Source: Alectoria sarmentosa
Taxonomy: Eukaryota; Ascomycota; Lecanoromycetes; Lecanorales; Parmeliaceae
Direction: 5' to 3'
Length of the DNA: 26,137 nucleotides
NCBI GenBank assembly: GCA_009733775.1
Contig: WOGZ01000414.1
Location: 1-26,137, forward strand
Below the pieces are notes generated by a model. It saw only the letters and a program-made list of their open reading frames with translations. It had not been told where the DNA came from and ran no database searches. Every line of letters starts with the position of its first letter. The stretch's first letter is position 1. Of the stretch, positions 1 through 8,467 are shown one piece after another. A program made the translations under genes and the position numbers.

Positions 1-330
1 CGAATATAATTAACGCGATATTTAATTAATTAAAATAAAACGTATTTAATCGTTTTAAATTGAGTTTTAAATAATTCGAGTAAAAATAACATTCGAATAA
101 TTGAGGTGAATATTATTTAGAATTTTTAATAAAAACGTGTTTTCGAATCGTGATATATTCTCATTTAAATAATTTATATATACGTAAAATCTCAAAATAA
201 TTATACGCAAATTAATCGTATATTTTTTAAATAATAAACGTGTATATCGATTTAAATATTTATAAATATTTATTATAATAAAAATTTCGTTTGTAATAAC
301 GCATTTATTAAATATAATATCTTTTAATTT
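1..330 (-). pseudogene. Start of gypsy integrase, truncated by window edge
   Basis: The segment following RNase H in a gypsy pol should be integrase. Around 225-290 on the minus strand the frame reads roughly KYL*IFINRYTRLL, resembling the '-LWIP-d--lRtrLL' entry to the gypsy integrase zinc-binding region. The HHCC residues and the D,D,E core were not seen; the core would lie beyond the left edge. Position in the polyprotein supports the call more than sequence does. In-frame stops are present. Confidence 0.5.
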
Positions 331-549
331 TTTTTTATTAATAAGAATTTCTCGCGTATATTATTATATCTTTTATCGATTTCATTTATTTTTAACATTT
401 TACAATAAAGAAAATCATCGATAATTTTAATATCGAATTCGATGTTATCGAGATTCAATCGATTCGATATAAAAATAGTTTTTATATTATTATTTTAATC
501 GTTTATCTTTAAAATTCGTCGATTTGCATTCAATTATTTAAATAAAAAT

Positions 550-1080
550 ATCGATTTTTAAGTTTTATAATCTCGAACGATAAATAATTTTAATATTATA
601 TTTAAATATTTACTTTAATAACGATTTAAATTTTATTTATTCGTAAAATATATAAAGTTTTTATAATTTATAAATATTTTAATTAAAATGTCGATATATT
701 TTAATTTAAAACGTTAATGTTTTAAATGTCGAATAATAACGAATTTTTTTTTTATAAATTTAATAATTACATTTAATCGAGATAAGATTTTTATTATAAA
801 AGATTATTAAATATAATACGTCTTTATTATCGTATTGTGAAAGTATTTTTTCGTTAACATAATTTAAAAAATTAGTTTTTATAATCGTTTTTTTTTATCG
901 AAATGCCGCAAAGTAGAAATTTATATAACGTTAACTTTTAATTAACTAACGATTTTTTAATAAACAAATAATTATTAAAAGACGATTTCTTTTTTTGTTA
1001 AATAAATTATTAATTTGATTATTTTTGAGATTTGTTTTATAAATCTTTTATAAATATTATAAAAATCGACGAAGATTTAT
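550..1080 (-). pseudogene. Gypsy RT connection and RNase H domain, mutated and frameshifted
   Basis: Domain that removed the RNA strand during reverse transcription. At about 1035-1078 the frame reads FVDFYNIYKRFIKQISK, matching the gypsy 'F-G-F-NFYRRFI-FSK' connection. LTKKEIVF lies near 980-1005 and TLRHFDKKK near 890-915 (family: VLRHFDP). The frame then changes, probably by an indel in the T9 run at 888-896. RNase H resumes as TNFLNYVNEKILSQYDNKDV near 815-875, where the family has TDAS-Y--G-LSQYD, so the first catalytic Asp is now Asn. A CNY-IYKKK stretch (family CNYEIYDKELLAI) follows near 765-790, and a degenerate 'HKNLEYF...IIYR' block near 560-670. Clear homology; non-functional. Confidence 0.88.
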
Positions 1081-1089
1081 ATCTTTTTT

Positions 1090-1800
1090 AAATTAATAAA
1101 TGTAATTTAATTTAAAAACGATTTAAATCTTTATCAAATTTATTCGTAATTCATCGATAAATATTAATAAATTTAAAAACTTAATTTTTTGAACATAAAA
1201 TTCGCATTTAAGAATATTTATTTATAAATTAATTTCGCGTAACTTTTAAAGAATTAATTAAATATATTTAATGAAATTTATTTTATTTTAATATAAATGA
1301 AATTATCATTTAAATAAACTTAATTAAAATCATTAAAATATTCAAATAAAATATCGTATATATATTATTAATATATCGTCGAATCGTTTATCAATTTAAA
1401 AAAAATATTCGATATTTATATATTTTAAAAAACGTAATAAATGTAATAAAATTTTTATTATTTAAATGTATTCGTAATTTATTAAATGTAATAATAATAT
1501 TTAATCGCGTAAAATATTTATATTTATATATTTTTATCAAGATCTCATTTATTAATAAGATAAAATAACGATTTTTTTTAATAATAACATTTAATCTTTT
1601 ATAATTTACACAAAATCGCAATTTTTTATTTAGTTTTTTATTAAATAAAATCAATAATGCGAACGAAATATAATTAAATACGATAAAATCTTTTTTAAAT
1701 GTTCGTTTAAATATCTTTTAATTAATGCAAGTTTATGATTTAATATCGAATAAATTCGATTTTTAAAAAATGTATTTTTATTTATTTTTTTAATAAATTT
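1090..1800 (-). pseudogene. Gypsy reverse transcriptase domain, mutated
   Basis: RNA-directed DNA polymerase domain of element D. The longest stop-free part is 1391-1654. It contains LRFCVNYKRLN, matching the gypsy signature LRFCVDYRRLN with Asp to Asn, then KKNRYF for KKDRYP and YFTRLNII for YFTRLDI. The stretch before it (about 1655-1800) matches the 'K-F-I-sss-A-PVLFVKK' entry to RT. Downstream, past a TGA at 1391-1393, the same frame continues to YLND at 1305-1316, the catalytic YLDD box with one Asp changed to Asn, then to a degenerate counterpart of the KCEFHV region near 1190. Every key change is a G-to-A effect on the coding strand. Catalytically dead; the identification is very secure. 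Confidence 0.93.
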
Positions 1801-2185
1801 TAATTTGTGATTATAAAAGCGATGTGAAAATATTATCTTCGTTTATAATTTATCGAAAACGTTTATATAATTATGATAATTTCAAAATTATTTATTTAAC
1901 ATTTTTTATAAAATAAAAATCCTAATTTTATTAATTTAAATCATTTTTAATATAAAAAATTATAACATTTTATATATTTCGTAATTGAGTTTTATAAATA
2001 TAAATTTTTAATTAATATACGATTATTTCGTTACATTTATAATATAATATCGAAAGATTTAATAAAATTATTATAAATCTTATTTATTATTAAAGAAAAG
2101 AGTTTATTTTTTTTATTTCGAATTAAATAATTAAAAATTAATGCGTTAATTTTAATAATATCGACGAAATTAGATTTTTTAATTT

Positions 2186-2419
2186 TCACTTTTTAAATGC
2201 TTTAAAAATTAATATTAATCTTTTTTTATTCGAAATATTTTTTAATAAATTTATATCGAAATTATTTTCATTTAATTTATTCATAGCAATAAATTTAAAA
2301 AATCGTTTAATAATAATAAATGAAATAGTCGACAAAAATGATAAATTTTTTAATTTTAATATTTTGTTCTCGTTATATTTACATCGCTTAAAAATAAATA
2401 ATATTTTATTTATTAACAT
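2186..2419 (-). pseudogene. Segment upstream of RT in gypsy pol (protease-RT linker), mutated
   Basis: A 77-residue open stretch lying about 400 bp upstream of RT in the same strand. It contains STISFIIIKRFFKF, which looks like a mutated form of the 'ISAAPF-RL' segment found between protease and RT in many fungal gypsy polyproteins (Ala to Ile/Thr and Pro to Ile or Phe require several transitions). No catalytic DTG/DSG was found. The call depends on its position relative to the firm RT match; the local similarity alone would be weak. Confidence 0.5.
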
Positions 2420-2553
2420 ATTGAAAACGATTTTATATTTATTTATTTATAATTTCTCGAAAATTAAATCGTGTTATTTCAATTAAATAATTAAAATAAA
2501 ATAAGATTTTTTTTAATAATCGTAAACGTTTAAAATAAATAATAAATAATAAT

Positions 2554-2580
2554 TAATAAGTTATTTAATAAGTTATTTAA
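2554..2580. repeat. 12-bp tandem repeat at the insertion site of element A
   Basis: Two perfect copies of TAATAAGTTATT (2554-2565 and 2566-2577) plus the first three bases of a third. Beyond element A, after the duplicated TTTAA (4469-4473), the sequence TAAGTTATT (4474-4482) completes the third unit. The pre-insertion site therefore held three perfect 12-bp units, which independently confirms the ends of A and its target duplication. Confidence 0.8.
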
Positions 2581-2740
2581 TGTTAAGAATAAATTTTATA
2601 TGTGAAATAAATGTATATATATAATGTGTATATATGAATAATGTAAAAATACAAATGACATGCGGGCAAGAAGACTCTGCAATGTCAAGGCGCTAAGTTT
2701 AATAAAAACGTCAAGCATATTAATGAAGAAATTCGTAACA
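2581..2740. repeat. Element A left LTR (160 bp)
   Basis: Begins TGTTAAGAAT and ends CGTAACA. This copy keeps many C and G bases that have become T and A in the right LTR, for example ACATGCGGGC against ATATACGGGC. It is thus the better preserved copy. The interior continues without an obvious tRNA primer site. Confidence 0.88.
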
Positions 2741-4299
2741 GATGTCATCAAATAAGAAAAAATGACAGCGATCTCGTTGTAAAAATATGTGAGAAACGTT
2801 ATATGCGATAGTCTTGCTTCTTTTTATATGTTTTTATAATCGTTATCGAAATCATAATCATCTCTCTTTTGTGTCGATGACGATGTTTTGCGATTTGATA
2901 TAAGATAATTATATGATATCGATTTATTATGCTTAGCGTATATAATCTATTCGTGTGAATCTATAAAATAAATTTGTTATAAACTTTATAGCAATCTTTG
3001 TTGTTGAGACGTAATAAAATTACGAGATTGAAAGAATTATTGATTGTTAAATTGAGGAGCTCTTTGATTATAGATTTAATTGAGTTATCGATTTGATATA
3101 GAATTGTTGAAATAAAGATCTTTTTTCCGAAAGTATTGATACGTCTCATATCAAGCATGTTTTTTGATTTTTAATTGTTCGATGAATTTTTATATTTTAA
3201 TAACTGCGTGAGGCGGAATAAGATTTATTCGAAGTTGCGCCTCGAAATGAATATATATAATAATGATTCGTTTATTATTAGATTTATTATTATAACGTAT
3301 AAAATAAAGAATTTCGTGTAAAAATTTTATAAAATCTCGTTTAGCGGCGGCATCGGCGCGTGTATAATGTGTTTATTTCAATTGTTAAAGTATAAGGGTT
3401 AACGATGATTTGAAGCGCTGTCTTAAAGCATTAATTCAAGTTTATATGCTTGATGTCTCATAAAGTATGATCTTGTCTGTGAGATCGAGTTTTATTTCGT
3501 ATTAAACTTTGATTGCGCCTTTGAATTGTAGATTTAAATTCAATTGAATTAATCGATGATCACGTAATTCGACGATTTAATGAATTTGATTTATGTATAT
3601 GTAAACATTATTTAATGCGAGATCGAATGTTCTCAATTCATTTTCTTTTCAACGATCTATTATAATCTCATTTGTATATAAATATTTCTCGAAATGCGAA
3701 GTGACATGATGCGAAGAAGAAGAGTTTTGATTTATTATTATAAAAGGTTGCGATGTAATAAAAGAAGTTTATGCAAAACGTGCACGTCGAGGAATTGCAA
3801 TTTGATGATTGTTAGGGTTAAGTCTGGTTTTCATAATTGTTGCAATAACTTAATTGATTGTGTTATTAATTAACACCTTGATTGTAACGGCAATCATAAT
3901 TTATAAAGATGTAGTTTGTTTCGTATTAAAATTTGGCATAGGGTTTGAATTAGGTTAATGTGTAAAATAGATAATAAATCGCTCTTGTTTCGATGGGGTG
4001 AAATTATTATTATTCGTAATATTCGAAGTCGTAAGAATAGAGGTAGTCGTAAAGTTACGTTTAAAAGATATCATAGATTTTATCAAAAGATTCGATATAA
4101 GACGAGAATTATAGGGTTCGTATAAGTGCTGAATGAGGCGAGATAGGCGTCTTAAAAAAGATAAAGATATTACACTTTATAAAAGTGAGCCTCTTTGTAA
4201 ATTTCTTCGATAATAAATATTTTAATAACTTTTAAATAATGTAAACAATTAAATAAGCGAATAAACTTAATAGATTTCTATAAAATAATTTTCAGATAT
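2741..4299. other. Element A interior, no recognised gene
   Basis: 1.56 kb with higher G+C than the flanks; the richest point is near 3343-3362 (GCGGCGGCATCGGCGCG). Bases 3001-3180 hold 32 G and only 14 C on the plus strand, a strong strand skew, as if C-to-T change acted mostly on this strand. The longest minus-strand open stretch is 2961-3158 (65 residues), starting MLDMRRINTFGKK; I do not recognise it and cannot tell whether it is a coding remnant. No RT, integrase or zinc-knuckle motif was seen. Confidence 0.6.
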
Positions 4300-4468
4300 T
4301 GTTATCATTATTAAAAATAAATTTTATATGTAAAATAAATATATATATATAATGTGTATATATAAATAATGTAAAAATATAAATGATATACGGGCAAGAA
4401 GACTTTATAATATTAAAACGCTAAGTTTAATAAAAACGTCAAGCATGTTAATGAAGAAATTCGTAACA
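4300..4468. repeat. Element A right LTR (169 bp)
   Basis: Begins TGTTATCATT and ends CGTAACA, followed by the target duplication TTTAA. It has a 9-bp length difference near its left end relative to the other LTR. Otherwise it differs by about 15 transitions and no transversion by hand alignment. In almost all of them this copy carries the T or A, so it was mutated after insertion. Confidence 0.88.
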
Positions 4469-4473
4469 TTTAA

Positions 4474-6564
4474 TAAGTTATTTATCATATTTTCGTAATA
4501 ATTTAAATTTGAAAAAAAAAAAAATTTATAAACGTTCGCATATCTCGAAAATAATAATTTTATTAATAATAATATAAGTTTTTATATAATTACAATTCAC
4601 AAAAGAATTAATAAACGATATTTATTTATTTTATAAAAAAAATGTAATCGTGTTAAAAAAATTCGACGTGTTTGTTATCTCTCGTCGTAATTTTAATAAA
4701 AATTACTTTTTTTTCGAATCGAAAAAAAATCGTGATCGATATCTTTTATTTTTATATTATATAATTCTTATTTCTTATTAATATCGAAACGATATAATCG
4801 AACTTTTTTTTATAACTTTTTTATTTATATTTATTTAATTCGATATAATATAATCTTTTTTATAATAATCGACTTTATTATAAATATAATATATAAATTT
4901 CTTCGATATAATTTTTCTTTTAATTTAGCAATTAAAACGAAAGTCGCTTTAATAATTAAAATTGCACGAATTATTAATATTATAATAATAATTATAAGCG
5001 ATTATTATATTGAATTTATAATAATTCGAGAAGAAGTTATTATAAATATTCGAAGTTGATAATTCGTTTATTAATTATTATTTAATTTAAATAAATATTT
5101 TTTTACGTTTTTTAATAAATTGAAAATTTTATATATATTATATAAAGATTTTAATCGTATAATCTTTATTATATAAAGAAATAAAATAAAGTTAAGTTAA
5201 AATGTCTCAAATATATATATGCAATCAATTATAAATCTTATTTAATTTCGTTTTTTAAAATAGCGGCTTTAAATCTTTCGAGCGCTCTCATCAAAAATTT
5301 GTATATAAAAACTTTATATCTTTTATCTTTATCTTTTATAAAGATATAAATATTTTATAATTTTGCGAATTATAAAACTCGATTTGCGCTTTTCAACGAT
5401 ATAAAGATTATGAGATTTAAATATATATATATAAATTAATATTTAATTCAAATATGTTAAATCGAATCGATAGCGAGACTTTCGAAAAACCTCTGCGCTC
5501 ATTTAACGAATTATTTTCTTTTTTAAATAATATTATAATTTTTTATTTTATTTATAAAATTATTATATCGTTAAAATCGTATAAGTTTATTTTATAATAA
5601 TAATTATATAAATATATAATATAAATTTTTAAAAGCTACGAAAATTCGATTATAAAAAATTTAACACATTTTTTATATATTTTTAAATAAGCGCAATTTT
5701 ATATAAAATTCGTAAATTGTAAATAATGTAACGATAAAATTAATAAAAAACGTAAATTTCTCGCTTAAAAATCGTATATCGTAAAACGTAAAATTCGAAT
5801 TCGAAAAAATTTTAAAAAAAAGAAAAAAAATCGAAAATTAAAAAAAATCACGATTTCTTTTAAATTTACATTTAATTTATAAATTTAGTGAATTATTAAG
5901 TTTAAAATTTGAAAAAAAAAAAAAAAAAAAAAGTTTTAATTTTGTTTTAACAAAAATCTATAAACTTTGCTTTAAAATTAAAGCAAAAAATTAATTAAAA
6001 ATAAAGAAATTTAATTTTAACACATAAAAACAAAAAAGTATATTATTTAATCGTTTATTTATTTATCGAAATCTCGTGAAAATAATATATTAATTAAATA
6101 ACGTTTTTTCAATTTCGTCATTTATGCAAAAAATATTTATTATATCGTCGTCGATTTTATGCGAGAAAATTTGATAATGCGAGATGAAAAAAATCGATTT
6201 TGAAAAATTATAAAATTGTAATTTCTTATTCGATAATAATATCGTGAAAATTTTAAATATCTTTAATGAAAATTTTTCGAATAATATAATTAATGTTATT
6301 TTAATTTAAAATATCTAAATAATAAATAATGATTTTTTTTAATTCGTTAATCGTATAAATAATTTAATATTTATTTATTTTTCGCTTATTAATTAACAAG
6401 ATTATTATATTATTTCGTTTAATACTTTTATAATAAGTTATTTATATAATAAATTAATTAAAAATACGATAATTTAACTTAATTTTCAATTAAAATTTTT
6501 ATTAACAATTTTTTTAAATTCGTTTATTAATTTGAATAAAATAAGTATAATAATTTAATTATAA
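4474..6564 (-). pseudogene. Element D 5' region, gag-like position, unrecognised
   Basis: This stretch lies between the probable D 5' LTR and pol, where gag belongs. The frames are full of stops. A 49-codon module at about 6130-6292 on the minus strand (LYYSKNFH*RYLKFSRYY...) aligns without gaps to a module near 16280-16430 in element B (LHYSKKHILKYLHSLLHL...) and to one near 13845-13965. A slightly more GC-rich patch at about 5250-5510 allows a mostly open minus-strand reading with a basic segment (NSLNERRGFSKVS), but no zinc knuckle was seen. Assignment as gag is inferred from position only. A 21-base A-run lies at 5912-5932. Confidence 0.4.
5912..5932. repeat. A21 homopolymer
   Basis: Uninterrupted run of 21 A bases inside the element D 5' region. 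It may be a microsatellite that expanded after decay; no coding meaning is apparent. Confidence 0.9.
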
Positions 6565-6714
6565 TGTTAAAATCGATATAATATAAATATATTTAAATAA
6601 AATAATTAAATGAGAAGAGAATATGTATTTAAAAATAGTATTTATATAAAAATAAATATCTTTATTAAAACACGCTAAGCTTAATCGAATAATGTCAAAA
6701 AAATGTGATGTTCA
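6565..6714 (-). repeat. Probable 5' LTR of element D (150 bp)
   Basis: Begins TGTTAAAATC and ends GTTCA, giving TG...CA on both strands. The left end and the bases just inside (TTATAATGTTAAAAT) match the corresponding junction of the element B right LTR at 16558-16571. On the minus strand it contains a TATA-like TTTATATAAATAC. It also shares CGCTAAG(C/T)TTAAT with the element A LTRs. The partner LTR would be outside the window and no target duplication can be tested here, so the exact limits are tentative. Confidence 0.5.
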
Positions 6715-8313
6715 AAAAAATTAACTTTATTAAAAATATAAAACACGTTTATAACATTAATTTCTTATTATTTTTTACTTAAAATAATTTTATAATTTAA
6801 ATTATTATCTTTTTATAAAATATTACGTTTATATATAATTTATAATTAATTTACTTTATTATAATATTTCGAAAATTAATATTTAACGTAATATTTTATA
6901 ATTATATTTTTTAAAAAAATTAAATATTAAAATTATAAAAAAAACTCGCTTTTTTATTAAAAGTAATAATTTTTTATAAATTGATTTTTTCTTATTTAAA
7001 ATTTTGTTTACTTAAATACTTTTTTATAAAAATACGTTAAATTCGTCTTATAACAATATATTAATAATAATAAAAAAACGTTAATATTTTCGTCGATAAA
7101 TGTAAATTAAAATTCTATTTTTTTAATTTTTATTTAAAAAAATAAAAATTAACAAAAAATCATTAATAAATTTTAATAAATAAATTCTATTTATATATTC
7201 ACGAATTTTCTTTTTTTAACGTTAACGAAATTTTCGTTTAACATTTTTTTCAAGATAATAGTTTTAATGTTAAAAATCTTTTTTTTATATTATTAATAAT
7301 TTTTAATGCTTTCTTTTTCAAGCATTAATAATTTTCAAATTTTTTTGAAATGTTATTATAATAAACATCGAAAAAAAAATCGACGCTTTAATAACATTTT
7401 CTTTAAAAGACGTTTCAACGAAGTTTTTGAAAGTATAATAAAAACGAAATTTGATTATATATTAAAATAACTTATTAAATTTAATATAAATTTAAAACAA
7501 ATTTATTAAAAATTTTAATTTTTGATAAAGTTTAATGCGTAAAAAATAACGTTTAATTTAGTAATCGAATTAATTAAATAACTTTTTTGATAATTTTGAA
7601 AATAATGTTTTAAGTTAATTTTAAAATAAATGTATTAAAAACTTTAACTTTTAATAACGTTTAATTTATATAAAAAAATCAAGTTTATTATATTATTTTA
7701 ATAATAATTAAAGCTTTTATTCAATTAAAATTAATGTTATTATAAATTATTTAAATAATAAATTCAAAAGTTTCTTCGTAATCTTAAATCAAATTTATAA
7801 AGTTTTTAAATGTTTTTAAAGTTCGTTATATATTATACTCAAAATCAAATTTTCTTTATTTTTTAAAATATTTCGCAACATAATTTCAATTTTATTTAAT
7901 AATTCGTTTATTTAACGTTTTATTAAAATAATGAAACTTAAAATCGTTAATGTCGTTTTCGACGAAAATTAATAAAAATTCGTTAAAGCGCGATATCGAG
8001 CGATTATTAACATAAAAATCTTTTTTTAAAATTCGATACGAGTTTTAATTATATTATCGTGAAAACAAAATATATTTTTTAAATGTTGAAAATATTAAAG
8101 AAATATATTAAACGTTTTACTCGCTTAAGAATTTTGAAAAAATCAACGAATTATAATTCGTATTTTTTTTTAATAAAAATACTATATTTTTAATAAAAAC
8201 GTAATAAAATATAATTATTTCGACGAAAAAATTAAAAACAATATTTTCGATTATAATAATATTTCGAGTTCATTTAAGCGAAATTAATAATATCGAAAAC
8301 TTTTAAATAAGCG
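6715..8313. other. Unassigned AT-rich DNA between elements D and C
   Basis: 1.6 kb with the same CpG-sparing decay pattern. No LTR pair, conserved protein motif or RNA gene was seen on either strand. A 9-bp perfect hairpin (TTAATGCTT ... AAGCATTAA, 7303-7311 with 7320-7328) is within what chance allows at this composition. Probably further transposon debris. Confidence 0.5.
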
Positions 8314-8318
8314 ACGTA

Positions 8319-8454
8319 TATTAAAATAAAAAATAACATATTTAATTATATTACTTTAAAAGTATTACGAAAAAAAAGCGATTTATACACGAGCGCATTA
8401 GTTAATGCGCATATAATCGTCAAAACTTAATATTATATAACTCGAATTTTAATA
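8319..8454 (-). repeat. Element C 3' LTR (left copy, 136 bp)
   Basis: Shares TTTAATTATATT, CTTTAAAAGT and AAAGCGATTTATA with the right copy. It is the more decayed copy in its right half: where the other LTR has GTCACGTGAC, this one reads ATTATATAAC, all changes being transitions. Confidence 0.85.
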
Positions 8455-8467
8455 CTTTTCTTCGCTC
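8455..8467 (-). promoter_or_regulatory. Polypurine tract of element C
   Basis: The minus strand reads GAGCGAAGAAAAG directly before the 3' LTR, as expected for the plus-strand primer site of an LTR element. It fixes the orientation of C. The right LTR has no such tract on its inner side. Confidence 0.6.

Larger units (their letters stand above)
1..2580 (-). pseudogene. pol: Ty3/gypsy pol polyprotein, inactivated (RT, RNase H, start of integrase)
   Basis: Polyprotein relic that once encoded the enzymes of reverse transcription and integration. In translation order (right to left): the segment linking protease to RT (about 2186-2419), RT (about 1090-1800), RNase H with its connection (about 550-1080), then an integrase-like N-terminus (about 1-330). 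Most blocks stay in one minus-strand frame across many in-frame stops, mainly TAA and TGA. One frame change lies near the T9 run at 888-896, between the connection motif and RNase H. The reading therefore decayed mainly by point transitions, not rearrangement. The protease active site was not found; it may lie beside the insertion point of element A. Not functional. Confidence 0.85.
2581..4468. mobile_element. Element A: short, probably non-autonomous LTR retrotransposon
   Basis: A 1,888-bp element bounded by direct repeats of 160 bp (2581-2740) and 169 bp (4300-4468). Both repeats begin TGTTA and end AACA, the usual TG...CA termini. It is flanked by a 5-bp target duplication TTTAA (2576-2580 and 4469-4473). 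The 1.56-kb interior is too short for gag-pol, and I recognise no enzyme motif, so it resembles a non-autonomous (TRIM/LARD-like) or internally deleted element. It sits inside element D and is visibly less AT-rich than its surroundings. Orientation is unresolved: neither side shows a convincing polypurine tract. The minus-strand LTR start TGTTACGAAT would suit a minus orientation. Confidence 0.88.
1..6714 (-). mobile_element. Element D: Ty3/gypsy LTR retrotransposon relic, cut by window edge
   Basis: This is a decayed Ty3/gypsy retrotransposon on the minus strand. The order of recognisable parts fits gypsy: probable 5' LTR at the right end, an unrecognised gag-like stretch, the segment before reverse transcriptase, reverse transcriptase, RNase H, then the start of integrase at the left edge. 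The 3' LTR must lie outside the window. Element A (2581-4468) is inserted in it, which explains the break between the gag-like part and pol. All coding parts carry in-frame stops and substitutions such as Asp to Asn, Arg to Lys, Val to Ile and Gly to Asn, as expected from G-to-A change on the coding strand. The family call rests on the pol motifs and is firm; the right boundary is less certain. Confidence 0.85.

Noticed and set aside
4966..5028. Inverted repeat CGAATTATTA ... TAATAATTCG as a hairpin
   Set aside because: At about 85% A+T such short inverted repeats are common, and nothing around it suggests a terminator or RNA gene.
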